From positions 15,995,283 to 16,059,282 of the forward strand of contig NC_033623.1 of NCBI RefSeq assembly GCF_001540865.1: a stretch of DNA of 64,000 nt, read 5' to 3'. The notes below the pieces were generated by a model. That model was not told the DNA's origin, made no database searches, and saw only the letters and a list, made by a program, of their open reading frames with translations. The DNA comes from Ananas comosus (lineage: Eukaryota; Streptophyta; Magnoliopsida; Poales; Bromeliaceae). Each line of letters opens with the position of its first letter. Within the stretch, counting starts at the first letter, position 1. The translations under genes and the position numbers were made by a program. This document shows, piece after piece, positions 1-10,929 of the stretch.

Positions 1-489
1 GAAGAAAATCTTCTCCCTATTCGTATGGACGCTGCTTTCTATAATATGAATTTGATTTATTCAGAAAAGAGAAAACAATCAATCTAAACCTAATCAAGAT
101 AATGAATCAATCAATTGATGATGGCATCAATTGAGGCAAGTCCATACTTTGTAATCAAACTCTATAGGAGGGTATCAGCAGGGCATTCATATTTTTATGC
201 CCATGTGTCCACCTACTTTTGAGGTATCATGAACAATTAAAGTAAACGTTAACATTTAGTGTTTGTCTTGAGCTCTTCGACTATTACTACATTACACAGT
301 GTATTGACGTAGAACATGGTCAGTGAAATCAACACGAATCCATCTAAACAAGGTCCTATTTAAGAATAATAAGAAACAATCAAAGAAGATTGCGAGCAGT
401 TATCTTTTGGGTAATTGTTAATATAGTACCTAATCCCTTTTACCTCCTAGCTCTCGCCGGCTACCTTTTTGGAGTTATAACTGTATAAG

Positions 490-976
490 CGAAGATAATC
501 TGGGAGCCAAGTTTGAACTTGAAAGTAAACTACATGCGCAAGAGGTTTGACAATGTCCTTCCTGTAAAGCATTCTGTTTACTGAACCTGATGATGCTGTC
601 ATTTCTTCAACTTTCAGTATAATCTATAATTGAATAGTTGGTTCATATCTGCAATGTGTTAGTATATATCTATCTTTCTTTGTTGTTTAAAGAACAGTTT
701 AGATCCCTCAATTTTAATCACCGTACTGAAAACAGTTGCAAATTGTCCTAAGAAGGATTATTTGTTTGATCTTTCCTACCCTTAATTCCTATTGGTAAAG
801 TTCAATGTATTATATATCAACTTATCCGGATATGTGTTCTTTCGATTATTAGATTGAGTGATCGGCTCGATCAATTAAACTGGCTTGGTGCATTGGAGTT
901 GGCAGGAAAAAGACCAATCACATCGGATTTCCCTTCTTACACTCAACTGATGCAAGGAGATGAAGCTTTAGGGTAG
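490..976 (+). CDS. Possible last exons of an unrecognised gene (partial)
   Basis: A candidate terminal exon runs 853-976, after the acceptor ending at 852, and reads to a TAG at 974-976. Its peptide contains LNWLGALELAGKRP and ends QGDEALG. A preceding exon can be proposed at about 490-544, between a tag-like acceptor (tataag) and a gtttga donor. In the only frame that joins with correct phase it reads WEPSLNLKVNYMRK before the last exon. I do not recognise the family. The rest of the gene would lie to the left of the window. It could also be chance: both exons are short and codon bias is weak. Confidence 0.3.
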
Positions 977-2700
977 AGCTCTTCGTATTCTTTGGGGGTA
1001 GGTAAGTTAGCTTTTTTATATTGGTTTAAGGCTTACCCACTAGACATCATGCTGTCACTTGTAGGGCAAAAATGTAGCATCTCTTTCTTTTTAATTGCGT
1101 GCTCTTTACATATACCCTCAAAGAGTAATGACAAGTTGAGAAAGAGAAGTTCACTTGAAAGTGCCGAGTTTGTTAATGGAAAATTCATGTGAAAACAAGC
1201 ACTTCGCGCTACACTACTATTAATTTGTCATATTCTTTATGAGAGAACACTTGGATTTGTATGCTTCATACATGTCTTGAGCAGTTATGGTAACTTGCAA
1301 TTTTAAACTCCTTGCGTGCTCTTGTACATGTGTTGATTAGTTATGGCAACTTGCAAAATTTAAACCCGGATTCCACGAAGTCGGTGATTGAATTGAAGAT
1401 GAACCAGACTTGCGCTAGTTGAGCGGATATTGCTTTAATAATACAAATATTCAAATAGGATTAGATAATAACTAACATCATTCTACTTGCCGTCTGATTT
1501 CTGTAACGGAGGAATGAGATGGCAATTGAAGCTGCTGCCAGTTCCATGATTTGGCAGTTGAATAAGATGTCACGTCATCTCCCAGTTATTTAGAGAAATC
1601 AAGCGGCAACCGATAGAAACAAAAAATAACGGTCGGTGCATCAATTACAACAAATTAAAGTCTGGTGTCTCTAGAAAAATTTTCATAACGACTAATGGCG
1701 TACTTTACCTCTGTCTTTTTTTTTTTCGCTTCATAATTGCAGGGAGGGGACCGAAGAAAAGAATTGCAGAAGGGCACTTGGGTCAGTCAATGGCTGAAAA
1801 GCTGAGGCAAAAGCTTTGCCTAATTACCAACTAATTATGTGACTTTTTTGTTTCAGAGGTGGGGAGAGGCGCGTCACAAAGGTGATGTCACCCCTTCTTT
1901 TGTACTGTTCTTTTATCATCTGATCATTGTTCCTCTGATTACAAATCGCGAGTCAAACAGGATCTTAAAGTTTGGATACTTCGAAAATTCTTCGACTACT
2001 CTCAATCAATCTTGCATTGAAATATGCCTTGTGGTGACAGAGTTATTCAACTAACTGATGGGAACATTCCAATTCCTGTAGATGCTGTCCTACTCAGAAT
2101 CTATCTCATGCCACAAGCAACCTCCTACTCCAACTAACTTGGTTTTTTTAATAAGTGAACAGCCTATGATCAAATGATTCATCTACTCTTTTTTGTTTCT
2201 CTCTTTGTTTTTTTGCCCCTCCCTGAATATGCATGCATGTGATCTTGCCAATTTTTCATCAGATAAATGAAGTTGAAGTCGACTAGAATCAGCTCACCTC
2301 TAATAGATGAATAGTGGTATATATAACTAAAATTTTGAGAAATTAAGAAATGAAGTGTATAATCTTTAGTACAAACAGTATGATATATAGTGAATTTTGC
2401 ATAGAAATGTACCAATACCAATTTTGGGTTGTATTAATCTACACAGCCCTTCGTCCGAGAGTTATAACAACTCCTCTTAAGGTTTAGCCAACTCTTTTCG
2501 CAACATGAGTTCATCTCTTAGTGTGATTAATTAGGAGCCCTCCTCTTCAATGTGCTTAATTGGCATGCAATGATATTTGCCTGAAAACAACCCAGAAATA
2601 ATTTCTTCTTTTTTTAGCACTAAATAGTCAAGGATTGATGTAAGATAAATCACCAAAATATCAGAAGAGGAAAAAAAAAAGAAAGAAGGAAAAAACAGCT
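977..2700. other. Intergenic, no supported gene
   Basis: AT-rich sequence between the possible gene end at 976 and the MYB gene. The short open frames here (for example 992-1192 and 1839-2054) show no domain and no coding bias. A GAAA/GGAA-rich tract at 2665-2695 lies just past the MYB stop codon and is probably its 3' UTR. Confidence 0.5.
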
Positions 2701-2707
2701 TCGCTAC

Positions 2708-4163
2708 TTACTCTAGAACGTGTTTCCATCCAAGATCAATGTCTAATTCAGCGAGAACATTAGGCACTTCCCAAGCTTCGCACGGCGTGGACGCGTTCGA
2801 GTCGATCATCGGCTCTTGCACTTGAAATTTGGTGGCTGAGTCCTGATCTGGAGAGGCTGAAACAAATGGAGGTGTGGAATGCATAGTTGGGATTGAACAG
2901 GAGGAAGTGAACACTGGCATATTACTATTTCCACCATTAATGTTCCCATTTACAGTCCCAGAATCCATGCAAGAAGTGTTGATCATATTTGGCATCTTCT
3001 CTTGTTCTGCAATATGAGTAACTCCACAATATTCCAAACTGCTTAGGATGTTTGAGATGTTCGAACACGAGAAGCCCAAGTTCGACACAATTTGATCCTC
3101 ATGAAGACCCAGAGCCCCATTCACGAGCCCCTCGATCTCGCGGTTTAATCCGAGCAGATCACTGAATTGGGAGCTGTGAAGGGAAGATGAGCCCAAGATA
3201 GTACTGTTCATTGCACCTAAAGTTGGTGTAGTAGCAGCAGCAGTTGAATTGATGGTTAGGTTTTGAAGGATTTGTAGCCTGGCAAAGTTTGCAGCATCTG
3301 CTCGTAAGCCGAGAGCAGTAATGTCTAGAGGAGTAGTTAGGTTGCCGAGGTTCAAGGCGGCGGCGAGAAGATTTGAAAAGCTTATTGTCAGAAGGTCAAG
3401 GTCGGTTCTTCGTTGGTGGGTGACCGGGTCGATGCCCATGCGGAGGAGCTTCTTTCTTAAATGCGTGTTCCAGTAGTTCTTGATCTCGTTGTCCGTTCTT
3501 CCAGAAAGGCGGGACGCGATCGCGGACCACCTTCGAGAATCAAATATATAGAAGAAGATACAAGATCAAACATTATTGATCATATTATTCTCGATCGAAA
3601 AGGTGTGATAATGGTAAAAAAGCAGGAATTGTGATTATACGATAAGATAAGGTGCATTAATTAATCCCTATCATTAGCTTCTAGCAACCATTTGAAGAGA
3701 GATGAGGAGAAAGAGGCAACACACAAAAAAAGAAAAGAAAAGAAAAAACATGTAGGAATGCTTTTTTTTTTTTCCCCTCAAGCATTGTCAAAAGATCGTT
3801 CTTATAATAAGATTTTTAATTTCTACGTAAATAAATCTAATTAAGCTATATATATATAGCTAGCACTAATTGCATGCATGAGGGGACAATGAAGTACTAC
3901 TTGTTTCCCAAGATGGAGTGGAGGTGGATGATGAGGCGCTCCTCGTCCTCGGAGAACTTGCCCCTCTTGATGTCGGGGCGGAGGTAGTTGGTCCACCGGA
4001 GGCGGCAGCTCTTCCCGCAGCGGTTCAAGCCTGCGCTCGTCGGGAGGCTTCTCCAGTTGCCATGTCCGTGCTTCTCGATGTACTCCACCAGCTTCTTATC
4101 CTCCTCCGCCGTCCATGGCCCCTTCTTCACCCCCTGCTCGTCGCCGCGCGGCGCCCTCCCCAT
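2708..4163 (-). CDS. R2R3-MYB transcription factor, two exons
   Basis: Exon 1 is 4163-3901 and exon 2 is 3530-2708, joined across a GT-AG intron that splits the Lys codon of GNK; the product is 361 aa. It begins [20 protein letters not shown], not at the upstream ATG (4229). The R2 repeat (about residues 14-64) has its spaced Trp residues, and R3 (about 67-115) carries [11 protein letters not shown] and [20 protein letters not shown]. Directly after the repeats, [17 protein letters not shown] and a later [10 protein letters not shown] are features of the clade with Arabidopsis MYB9/MYB107/MYB53/MYB92/MYB93 and MYB41/74/102. Members of that clade control suberin, cutin and root-barrier or stress genes, so a similar nuclear role is inferred. 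The C-terminal half is Asn/Ser/Thr-rich and acidic at its end, as in activation domains. The usual first intron inside R2 is absent. Confidence 0.93.
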
Positions 4164-4310
4164 CCGATGATCAAACACTACTTTATTTATCTGAGAGATA
4201 TCTAGAAAGAGAGAGAACCTGAGACTCAAGAGAGAAGGGGGGGTGGGGGGTGGGGGAGAAGGTTAATTATAAGGAGATTATTATGGTGTTAATCAAAGCT
4301 GTGCATGGTT

Positions 4311-4320
4311 TTATTTATAG
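4311..4320 (-). promoter_or_regulatory. TATA box of the MYB gene
   Basis: On the minus strand this reads ctataaataa, about 150 bp upstream of the MYB start codon at 4163. A GA/CT-rich leader lies between the two (4205-4260). The position and sequence fit a core promoter; no transcript evidence is available. Confidence 0.6.
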
Positions 4321-4329
4321 GGTCAGGGA

Positions 4330-5200
4330 CTCAATTTGTCTCAATTTTCTAAGGTTAATCCATCCATTAACTTATATTTAGAAAGTCAAATGAATGCTAG
4401 GCTTGAGTCCAACACGTACGTACGCACGCAAACAAAATCTAACGCAATTGGTACGTAAAACATTTTATGTCTTCATGGATTTCTATTTATTAAAGAAACG
4501 TATGCTACATTTATATGTAGTTTGAACTAAGAAGAAATGCACGGACCAATGTGGCCACGTACCATGCATATGTATCCTTCATGCATGTAAATTTTGTCTC
4601 ATAAAATATTTGTTAAATTAAGATGTATGTAGACCCCTCAGACTGTATGTCGTTTTGAAATAAAACCTTAATTGACTGCCTTAGCGCTGGTTTGGGATTG
4701 CGTCTCCCAAAGCCTCTACTTTATATTTTGAAAATATGTATTTTCATAAATACTTTAATATTGTAGTGGGAGTTGTCGCCAGAGAAATATTTAATTAACT
4801 GCTTGCTTCTCTAGCTAATGATAGTTTCTAAAAATAAAAAAAAATTGTCCAAGTACTTTTATAGCTTTTTTTTGAGATATAAATAACAAGCTCTCTGTTT
4901 CGTTCATTTGGAAAAAAAATTCTACTACATAAATTGAGACAATGGGGCCTTCGAGTGAGTCAAACAACTATAGCTATAAAAGTGTTTTTTTTTTCTTTTT
5001 TTTTTTCTTTTTTTTTTAAAAAAAATAAACAAAACTGATAGCATACTATCTTTCTCTCTCAAGTACTTTTATAGTTGACTATTTCAAAGTATAAAATTAG
5101 GTGTTTTGAATCGTACTATGTACAATTATAAACTTATAAAATACAATTATAAACTTATAAAATAGTTTACACGTGATAAGTTGAATTAAAAATTTTATTA
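4330..5200. other. MYB upstream region, no gene seen
   Basis: AT-rich DNA upstream of the MYB promoter with homopolymer runs (poly-T with short A run at 4985-5030) and a short direct repeat of acaattataaacttataaaat at about 5120-5163. The tract acgtacgtacgcacgc at 4412 is a purine-pyrimidine alternation. Confidence 0.4.
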
Positions 5201-5205
5201 AAACC

Positions 5206-5300
5206 GACCGTCCCTAGAGCAAAGGGCTTGGTGGTGGGTACCCGAGACCGAAGTTCGAATCTTAGTTAATTCACATTTTCAGCTAAATTTATTTCTAACA
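5206..5300 (+). repeat. tRNA-derived SINE, degraded copy
   Basis: The piece ccctagagcaaagggcttgg is an A-box-like head, and gaagttcgaatcttagtt holds a B box (GTTCGAATC). It ends in the family body (attcacattttcagctaaat). This is the most diverged of the SINE copies here and lacks a recognisable tail. Confidence 0.6.
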
Positions 5301-5344
5301 GCTTTGTCACACAACTTGTGTATTCTCTTCAACTTATCGATGAA

Positions 5345-6096
5345 ATTCGATCGGATTTCTTTTGGCGGAAGAATTAAGAGTTAGAGCCATTAAATTTTGA
5401 CGAATTTACTTATCAGTTTGACAAAATCCATTAACCACTTGACTTCCAAAATTCAAATTAAAAAAACTAAAATCTGAGAAAATATCAATAACTAAATCTG
5501 GCTACGAAATGGAATAAATAGTGTGGGAGGAATTGCTTACAATGGTTAATAACGCAAAAAAAAGAGCCTAAATTACAAAAAAAATCTCTTTATAAATATT
5601 TATCTTTTTACTTTTTTTTTTCTGACTTCTAAAATTCTACATTTTACTCTCTTAAAATTTCAGAAATATTTTCAGGAGGATATGGTGTTAATGGAGAGGA
5701 CAGAATGACCAAATTATTCTTATTTTTATTAAAAAAATAATTTTTTAATATATTTTTATTATTTTGAAGGGTATTTTCTGTATAAATTATAAGAAATGTA
5801 CGGAACAACGATAAAAACTTGACGAAGGGAGGCTGTATGCAACAACTTGAAATACTGTACGGTAAAATATAGGTTTTTTAAAGTTAGGAAGAAAAGAAAG
5901 AAAGCAGGTATTTACAGTAGCATTTTCAAATTTGATTGTTCAACGTTAAAATGGCTAATCTCACAACCCATTACTAGTCCTAATTATTTTAGTTAAATTA
6001 TTCAACCTTTACAGGTTATTTTTATTTTTGCTTTTTAGGAGCAGCACTAAAGTTGAACTTTAGCCGCAGCCAGAGCAAGTAGAGCCAGGTGAACTT

Positions 6097-6131
<35 letters not shown>

Positions 6132-6418
6132 AGAGCAAGTAGCAGCAGCCAGAGCATGTGATTTGCTTCTTTAATTTATCAGCAATTCCCTCATCATATA
6201 TCACCTTGAGTTGATTTGTTTAGCTTCCCCACCAAACATTAATATAAAACGTAGCAGCCGCCATATCTTCACAATATTAAGTGTATCTTGATCATTTACT
6301 TAAAATAGCACGTAACGACTTATTAATATTATTCACTCCTGCTTCTATTTTTACTTTCAGCAATTTCCGATCTAATAATGCTGATAAAGATGATACATAA
6401 ATAAGAAGAAACAACTGA
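5345..6418. other. Intergenic AT-rich DNA
   Basis: No coding region found. It holds A/T runs and a (CAG)n tract listed separately. Confidence 0.4.
6098..6130 (+). repeat. (CAG)n trinucleotide microsatellite
   Basis: About 11 uninterrupted CAG units inside a wider imperfect region (6063-6155) built from gcagccagagcaagta-like units. The short open frame across it on the minus strand would be Leu-rich and is not a credible gene. Confidence 0.9.
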
Positions 6419-6571
6419 TCATTCCTAGCGCAAGTGACAAAGGACTTGATGGTAGGTTGGTATCTGAAGTCTCTAGTTCAAATCCTAGTTGATTCACATT
6501 TCTAGCTAAGTTTAATTCTAAATGAAATAAATGAAACGAATAGTATGCTACCTATCTCTCTAAAAAAAAAA
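6419..6571 (+). repeat. tRNA-derived SINE, near full length
   Basis: Starts attcctagcgcaagtgacaa (A-box region), continues with gttcaaatcctagttgattc (B box, GTTCAAATCC) and the body acatttctagctaagttt, then ends in gtatgctacctatctctc followed by an A run. Length is about 150 bp. Sequence near aagaaac on both sides may be its target-site duplication. Family membership rests on the parallel copies at 30.96, 33.18 and 29.47 kb. Confidence 0.8.
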
Positions 6572-6696
6572 AGAAACTCTAATTTAGCGCTTGCGGTTCT
6601 GCCGCAAAGAATTATCAAGAGCACTTTGCTTACACTATACTTCTTCTAATAATCCTACTGGAGAAGCGTTTTCATAGAAATAACAATATAAATAAG

Positions 6697-6808
6697 ACTA
6701 ACATAGCCGGTAAAATGTTTGATGATTGGTATTCAAAATTTTCAAGTTTTAAAAAAATAATAGTAAATAAAGTGGATAGCATAATACTTTTCTCTCTCTC
6801 TAAAAAAA
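6697..6808 (+). repeat. Short SINE copy with 15-bp target-site duplication
   Basis: The element is flanked by aacaatataaataag at 6682-6696 and again at 6809-6823. Inside, gatgattggtattcaaaatt matches the middle of the SINE family, and gtggatagcataatactttt with an A run matches its tail. The B box is eroded and the head is shortened. Confidence 0.7.
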
Positions 6809-6848
6809 AACAATATAAATAAGGCCACGTTAATATACATTCTACACT

Positions 6849-7681
6849 GGCGCTGGACTGCAAATCAACTTTTCACGACCGGACTTGGTTAACGTGCTTC
6901 GACCTCTATTCTACAGTTCAAAGACGTGCTTCGACCTCTCAAACCATTCAACCGACCGGACTTGGTTAACTGGCGCTGGACTGCAAATCAACTTTTCACT
7001 GTCAAATCATTATACTCATTTCTTACTGACGCTGGCCGTAGAGATTTGACAAGCCAGTCCATCTGGAAACTTAAGACTCCCACCAAAATCAAGATATTCA
7101 CCTGGTTGCTACTACGGAACAGACTTACCACTAAGGATAGATTGCGCACTCTGCGAGGGCCTGAGGAGGAAGTCTGCGTTCTTTGCGCCAGTGACCCGGA
7201 ATCATGCGATCACCTGTTCCGTAACTGTGTATATGTTAAATACCTGCTCATCAACGCAGACGGCCCGGAGCTACTCGCCGACCCTCAGACAGAGGCTCGA
7301 GAACTATGGACCAAATTACTCAGTCAAGAAAACGCCAAGACAAGATTGAAGAGACTTTCCATTTTGTCAGCAACATGGTGGGTGGTATGGAATGAGCGAA
7401 ACAACACTATCTTCCGAGCGACATCCCCCAACCCTCTGCCCTTGTTTGACCGTATTAACATTCTCCTAACCAACTGGAGCAAGTACTGCTGAGCGCGGAT
7501 TGTTCCTTTTGTTCTTTCCTTTCTTCTTCGCCTATTTTTTTGCTTTTTTTCTGTACTTTTCGTTTTTTTCCCCGGAAGCCTTAGCTGCATCCATCCTGTA
7601 AGCCTAGTTCATCCCTCTTAATGAATGAAGCGGGTAGCTCGATCGCTATCTTTTTCTCAAAAAAAAAAAAAAAAAAAAAAA
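6849..7681 (+). mobile_element. 5'-truncated LINE with zf-RVT coding end
   Basis: The reading frame ending at the TGA near 7490-7492 encodes the C-terminal part of a plant L1-type LINE ORF2: a zf-RVT region with IWKLKTPTKIKIFTWLLLRN, a Cys/His cluster (CVLCASDPESCDHLFRNC) and TWWVVWNERNNTIFR. A 3' UTR (ccggaagccttagctgcat, then atgaatgaagcgggtagctc) leads to a poly-A run at 7659-7681. The 9-bp ttctacact occurs at 6840-6848 and 7684-7692 and is the likely target-site duplication. The first 120 bp are a shuffled duplication of LINE sequence (see findings). The reverse transcriptase and endonuclease parts are missing, so it is dead. Confidence 0.88.
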
Positions 7682-7692
7682 CGTTCTACACT

Positions 7693-8115
7693 TTATAGGA
7701 TTTAATCAACTAGATATTGGGGCTCTAGTTAACATATACGGCCTTTTTAGTACTACTTCCCAAATATGGATATTACGTAATAAGAATTGAATTATGCAAC
7801 TAGTGACTATTAGAATAGGGTGGTTAGGTTGACAACCAATTAATTATTTAAGACCTTTGAATTAACAGTGTGGAATAACTCGTCAAACAAGAATCCTCGA
7901 AGGTTGTCATCGTATCATTGGCTTGGGCAAAGAAATCCTAAGCGTAGTAAAAGATGCGATCTTAAAAACTTCAAATTAGAAAATTAAGTTCAATGTGTAA
8001 GTACCTGCAATTGGTTCAATAATCATACACTAGTGGACAATCAACTTGCAGCGCATAGAGTACGTCTTTTCAATAAACTTACTTCATAGCAAATTAAGTA
8101 CATCATTATTAATAT
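7693..8115. other. Intergenic, no gene seen
   Basis: AT-rich DNA without coding features or recognised repeats. Confidence 0.4.
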
Positions 8116-8128
8116 ACCTCGTTTTTAA

Positions 8129-8160
<32 letters not shown>

Positions 8161-8254
8161 GAGTTGGACTGAGCTACTATTAGTAGCAAAATTTCATTGT
8201 TGCTACCATTCTGACCCTACAATTTTTCATCTAATGATTANACCTCGTTTTTAA

Positions 8255-8286
<32 letters not shown>

Positions 8287-8538
8287 GAGTTGGACTGAGC
8301 TACTATTAGTAGCAAAATTTCATTGTTGCTACCAGTTTTTTAGCCTTTAGATCAACTCTTTTCATTATTTCTAATCATTGGATTAAATACTATAACCCAG
8401 TGAGGACCACTCAACCCTACGGGGACCACTCAACTCTAACCGACTAATATCATTCTGACCCTACAATTTTTCATCTAATGATTAAAAATTTGATAGCAAA
8501 AAGAGCGTTTTACTATTAATAGTATTCCAGCCTAATTC
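8116..8538. repeat. MITE-like inverted-repeat element, duplicated at an assembly gap
   Basis: The complete copy lies at about 8287-8538. Its left end (gagttggactgagctactat, then tagtagcaaaat) pairs with the reverse complement of its right end (ttactattaatagtattcca, then gcctaattc) over roughly 35 bp with mismatches, and TATATA borders both ends. A shortened copy with a TA-repeat leader (8116-8240) precedes a single N at 8241, after which the same leader restarts. Confidence 0.6.
8241..8241. other. Assembly gap (N)
   Basis: A single undetermined base between two copies of the same 90-bp sequence (8116-8207 and 8242-8333). Confidence 0.95.
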
Positions 8539-8539
8539 T

Positions 8540-9754
8540 ATATATGTATACATGCCTGTTATGGTCATTCTTTTCTGATGAGGTTGTTACGTACGTTGTT
8601 CCATCTACAATTATATTTATTTTGTATTAACATATTAACAAGCCATGATAAAAGAAAAGGAAATAATTACACAACTTGATTGGCAAATTGATGTTCTAAA
8701 TCATCGAATATCTATGACAATTAAACTATCGCAATCAAGCATTTCGGAATCGTGTTTTTGTCAATTTATAAAAAATATGTGCAAATATCTACGTGTAAGC
8801 TACGAGGCATGAGGTAAAAAATAATACATAATAATTAGAAGTTCCTTACAAAACTCATATATGAAACACGCACACGCACACATACTATGATTCAGCTTGT
8901 TTGATCTTCTGCTAATATAAACGTATTTCATATTTTTATGAATGAGTGCATGTGATTTGACCCACACGTGATTAGAACGGTATACGTTTTTGTTTCGTTT
9001 TTAAATAAAGGTATAAGATTTAATATTGCCCGGATAATATCGTATTTAATCTACTCGAGTAATTAAGAAAGAGGCAAATGCCCAGAAATTATTGATGTAA
9101 ATTGACAAACTAAAAAAGTACCGGGATCAATAAAACCATCTAAACAAAATTGGTGACAAATCGATTCATGCAGGAACGTACTTTTTCTTCTTTTTTTTCT
9201 TTTAGATTAAATTGATTTGAGTTGATCGCAGACCTTTTCGATAGTGATTTAATGGGGACCATGAGTCTATGCTATACATTTTTTTTTTTTATTCTTTAAA
9301 TGAACCGCAGAGATAATTAATTCTGTATTTTACAGTAAAAAAAAAAATGTAGGTGCTAGAATCCGGAAATTAATATGACAAAGAAGTTTGGTGGCCACAT
9401 ACAATTGTATTTCTGAACAATCTCTTTTAAATTTGGTAATCATTAAATATATTTAAAAAGCTTCATAGAGTGCATTATTGCATTACAAATAACAACTCAC
9501 CTGATATTATTTTCTTTCTGAAATTATAGTAGGTCATTTCCATATAAAATCATACCTGTATTTCAGAAGCTAGAAAAAAAAAAAAAGTCATATTTCTGAG
9601 CATTTCCACTGTCACCAGCTTCGACCTTTTCTTTATGAAGGAATTATATGAAAACTTCTTACTAATAACAGATTCCTAAAAATGTCCCAATGAATAACAA
9701 TAAAGAATATTTTAACCTAGTAACCTATGTGTTGAAGACTTACAATATATAGCA
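8540..9754. other. Intergenic AT-rich DNA
   Basis: No gene or clear repeat recognised. Contains several A or T runs and a cacacgcacacgcacacat-like tract near 8865-8885. Confidence 0.4.
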
Positions 9755-9770
9755 GCTGGGCCTTGGGTAG

Positions 9771-10130
9771 TTTTTTTTTTTTTTTTGAGAAAAAGATAGC
9801 ATGCTATTCGTTTTATTTATTGAAAAGATAAACTAAACTATATGAGCGAAACAACACAAACCTCGGAGGGGGCGAAAAAAAAAGAAGAAGAACTACCACC
9901 GACTACAAGCGTGCCGCCGATTAGTGGATAGAAATTGCTTTCAAAGATTCATTAGCTGCTTAATCTTGTAAGCTGTAAGGAAGGGGTCCGGTTAGATTTT
10001 TTTAAAGATCAAGTCATTCCTGACCTCTTAAATTACTTACCAGCAAGCTACCAATGTGGAAAACGTAGTACTTGACGACCTCGTTATCCATCTATCCCAG
10101 ACCGAGATCACGTCGCCCCCCACTCTCTAG
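9771..10130 (-). mobile_element. Non-LTR retroelement 3' fragment with 16-bp duplication
   Basis: On the minus strand the element ends in aataaaacgaatagcatgct and atctttttctc, followed by a run of A (the T run 9771-9786). This is the tail shared by the local LINE and SINE families. The flanks gctgggccttgggtag at 9755-9770 and 10131-10146 are identical and mark the insertion. The 340-bp body has no A or B box, so it is more likely a truncated LINE 3' UTR than a SINE, and no open frame is kept. Confidence 0.8.
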
Positions 10131-10146
10131 GCTGGGCCTTGGGTAG

Positions 10147-10914
10147 TTGGTTGTGTATGCATCATGTGTTAGTTATCATACATAAAACTCCTCTTTTTGT
10201 TTCTTTCAGAGGTTAATTGCTCCCTCTGAGTATTTTAATAAATTTATGCTTACAACATCCCAGTCAAATGGTCAATAAAAGTACTATATTCTGCAGACTT
10301 TGTATGCCAACTGTTCCCTCCTCTCACCTCATGTATCACATACACTAGTCTCGTTTTATATAAGAAAAACTGTGGTTCAAAGCAATCATGTACCTGTGTT
10401 AGAAAACTCAATCAAAATATAGAAATATCACTTTCTAATTAAGAAGATTGCTTCTCCAATTTGGCTACCTTGAAGGAGACACATGTAGAGTCAAGGGCTA
10501 AATAAGTAGTATTAGTAATAATTGAGCCTAAAAACATAACCCAGAATGCTAAAGCCATTTTACTTAACTAAAATGTGCAAATGTGGGACTTCTGAGTGTG
10601 ACAACCTGGATACAAGTTGAAGGTGATGAAGGCCATAGAAGATTACACTTAAATGGCTTTTGTAACTGACGGGCAAATTAAGCTGATACTGTAAGTAAAT
10701 CAGAAGCAATCTTAATATATCTTAAGGTTTTCCTTGTTTCATAGGATCTTTCCACTCAATTTGTTATAGATAAAAAAAAAAGACCGAAAAAGTAAAAACT
10801 AGTAAAATTCAACATATTCCTTAGTTTTCATGTTATCTTAATTAAGCTGGTCAGTTCACAACATCTCTTCTGTATGGTGGATAAATCCTTTTATGTTACT
10901 TATATCTTCCTTCT
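10147..10914. other. Intergenic, no gene seen
   Basis: Unremarkable AT-rich sequence between two retroelement insertions. Confidence 0.4.
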
Positions 10915-10929
10915 GAAAGGAGTAACTTC

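Noticed and set aside
3918..4205. Plus-strand open frames (95 and 60 aa) over the MYB first exon
   Set aside because: They are antisense shadows of the GC-rich MYB repeat coding sequence and have no domain.
10874..10929. ATG at 10874 as the start of the LINE protein
   Set aside because: It lies outside the insertion as defined by the 15-bp target-site duplication, so the frame is open into flanking DNA by chance.
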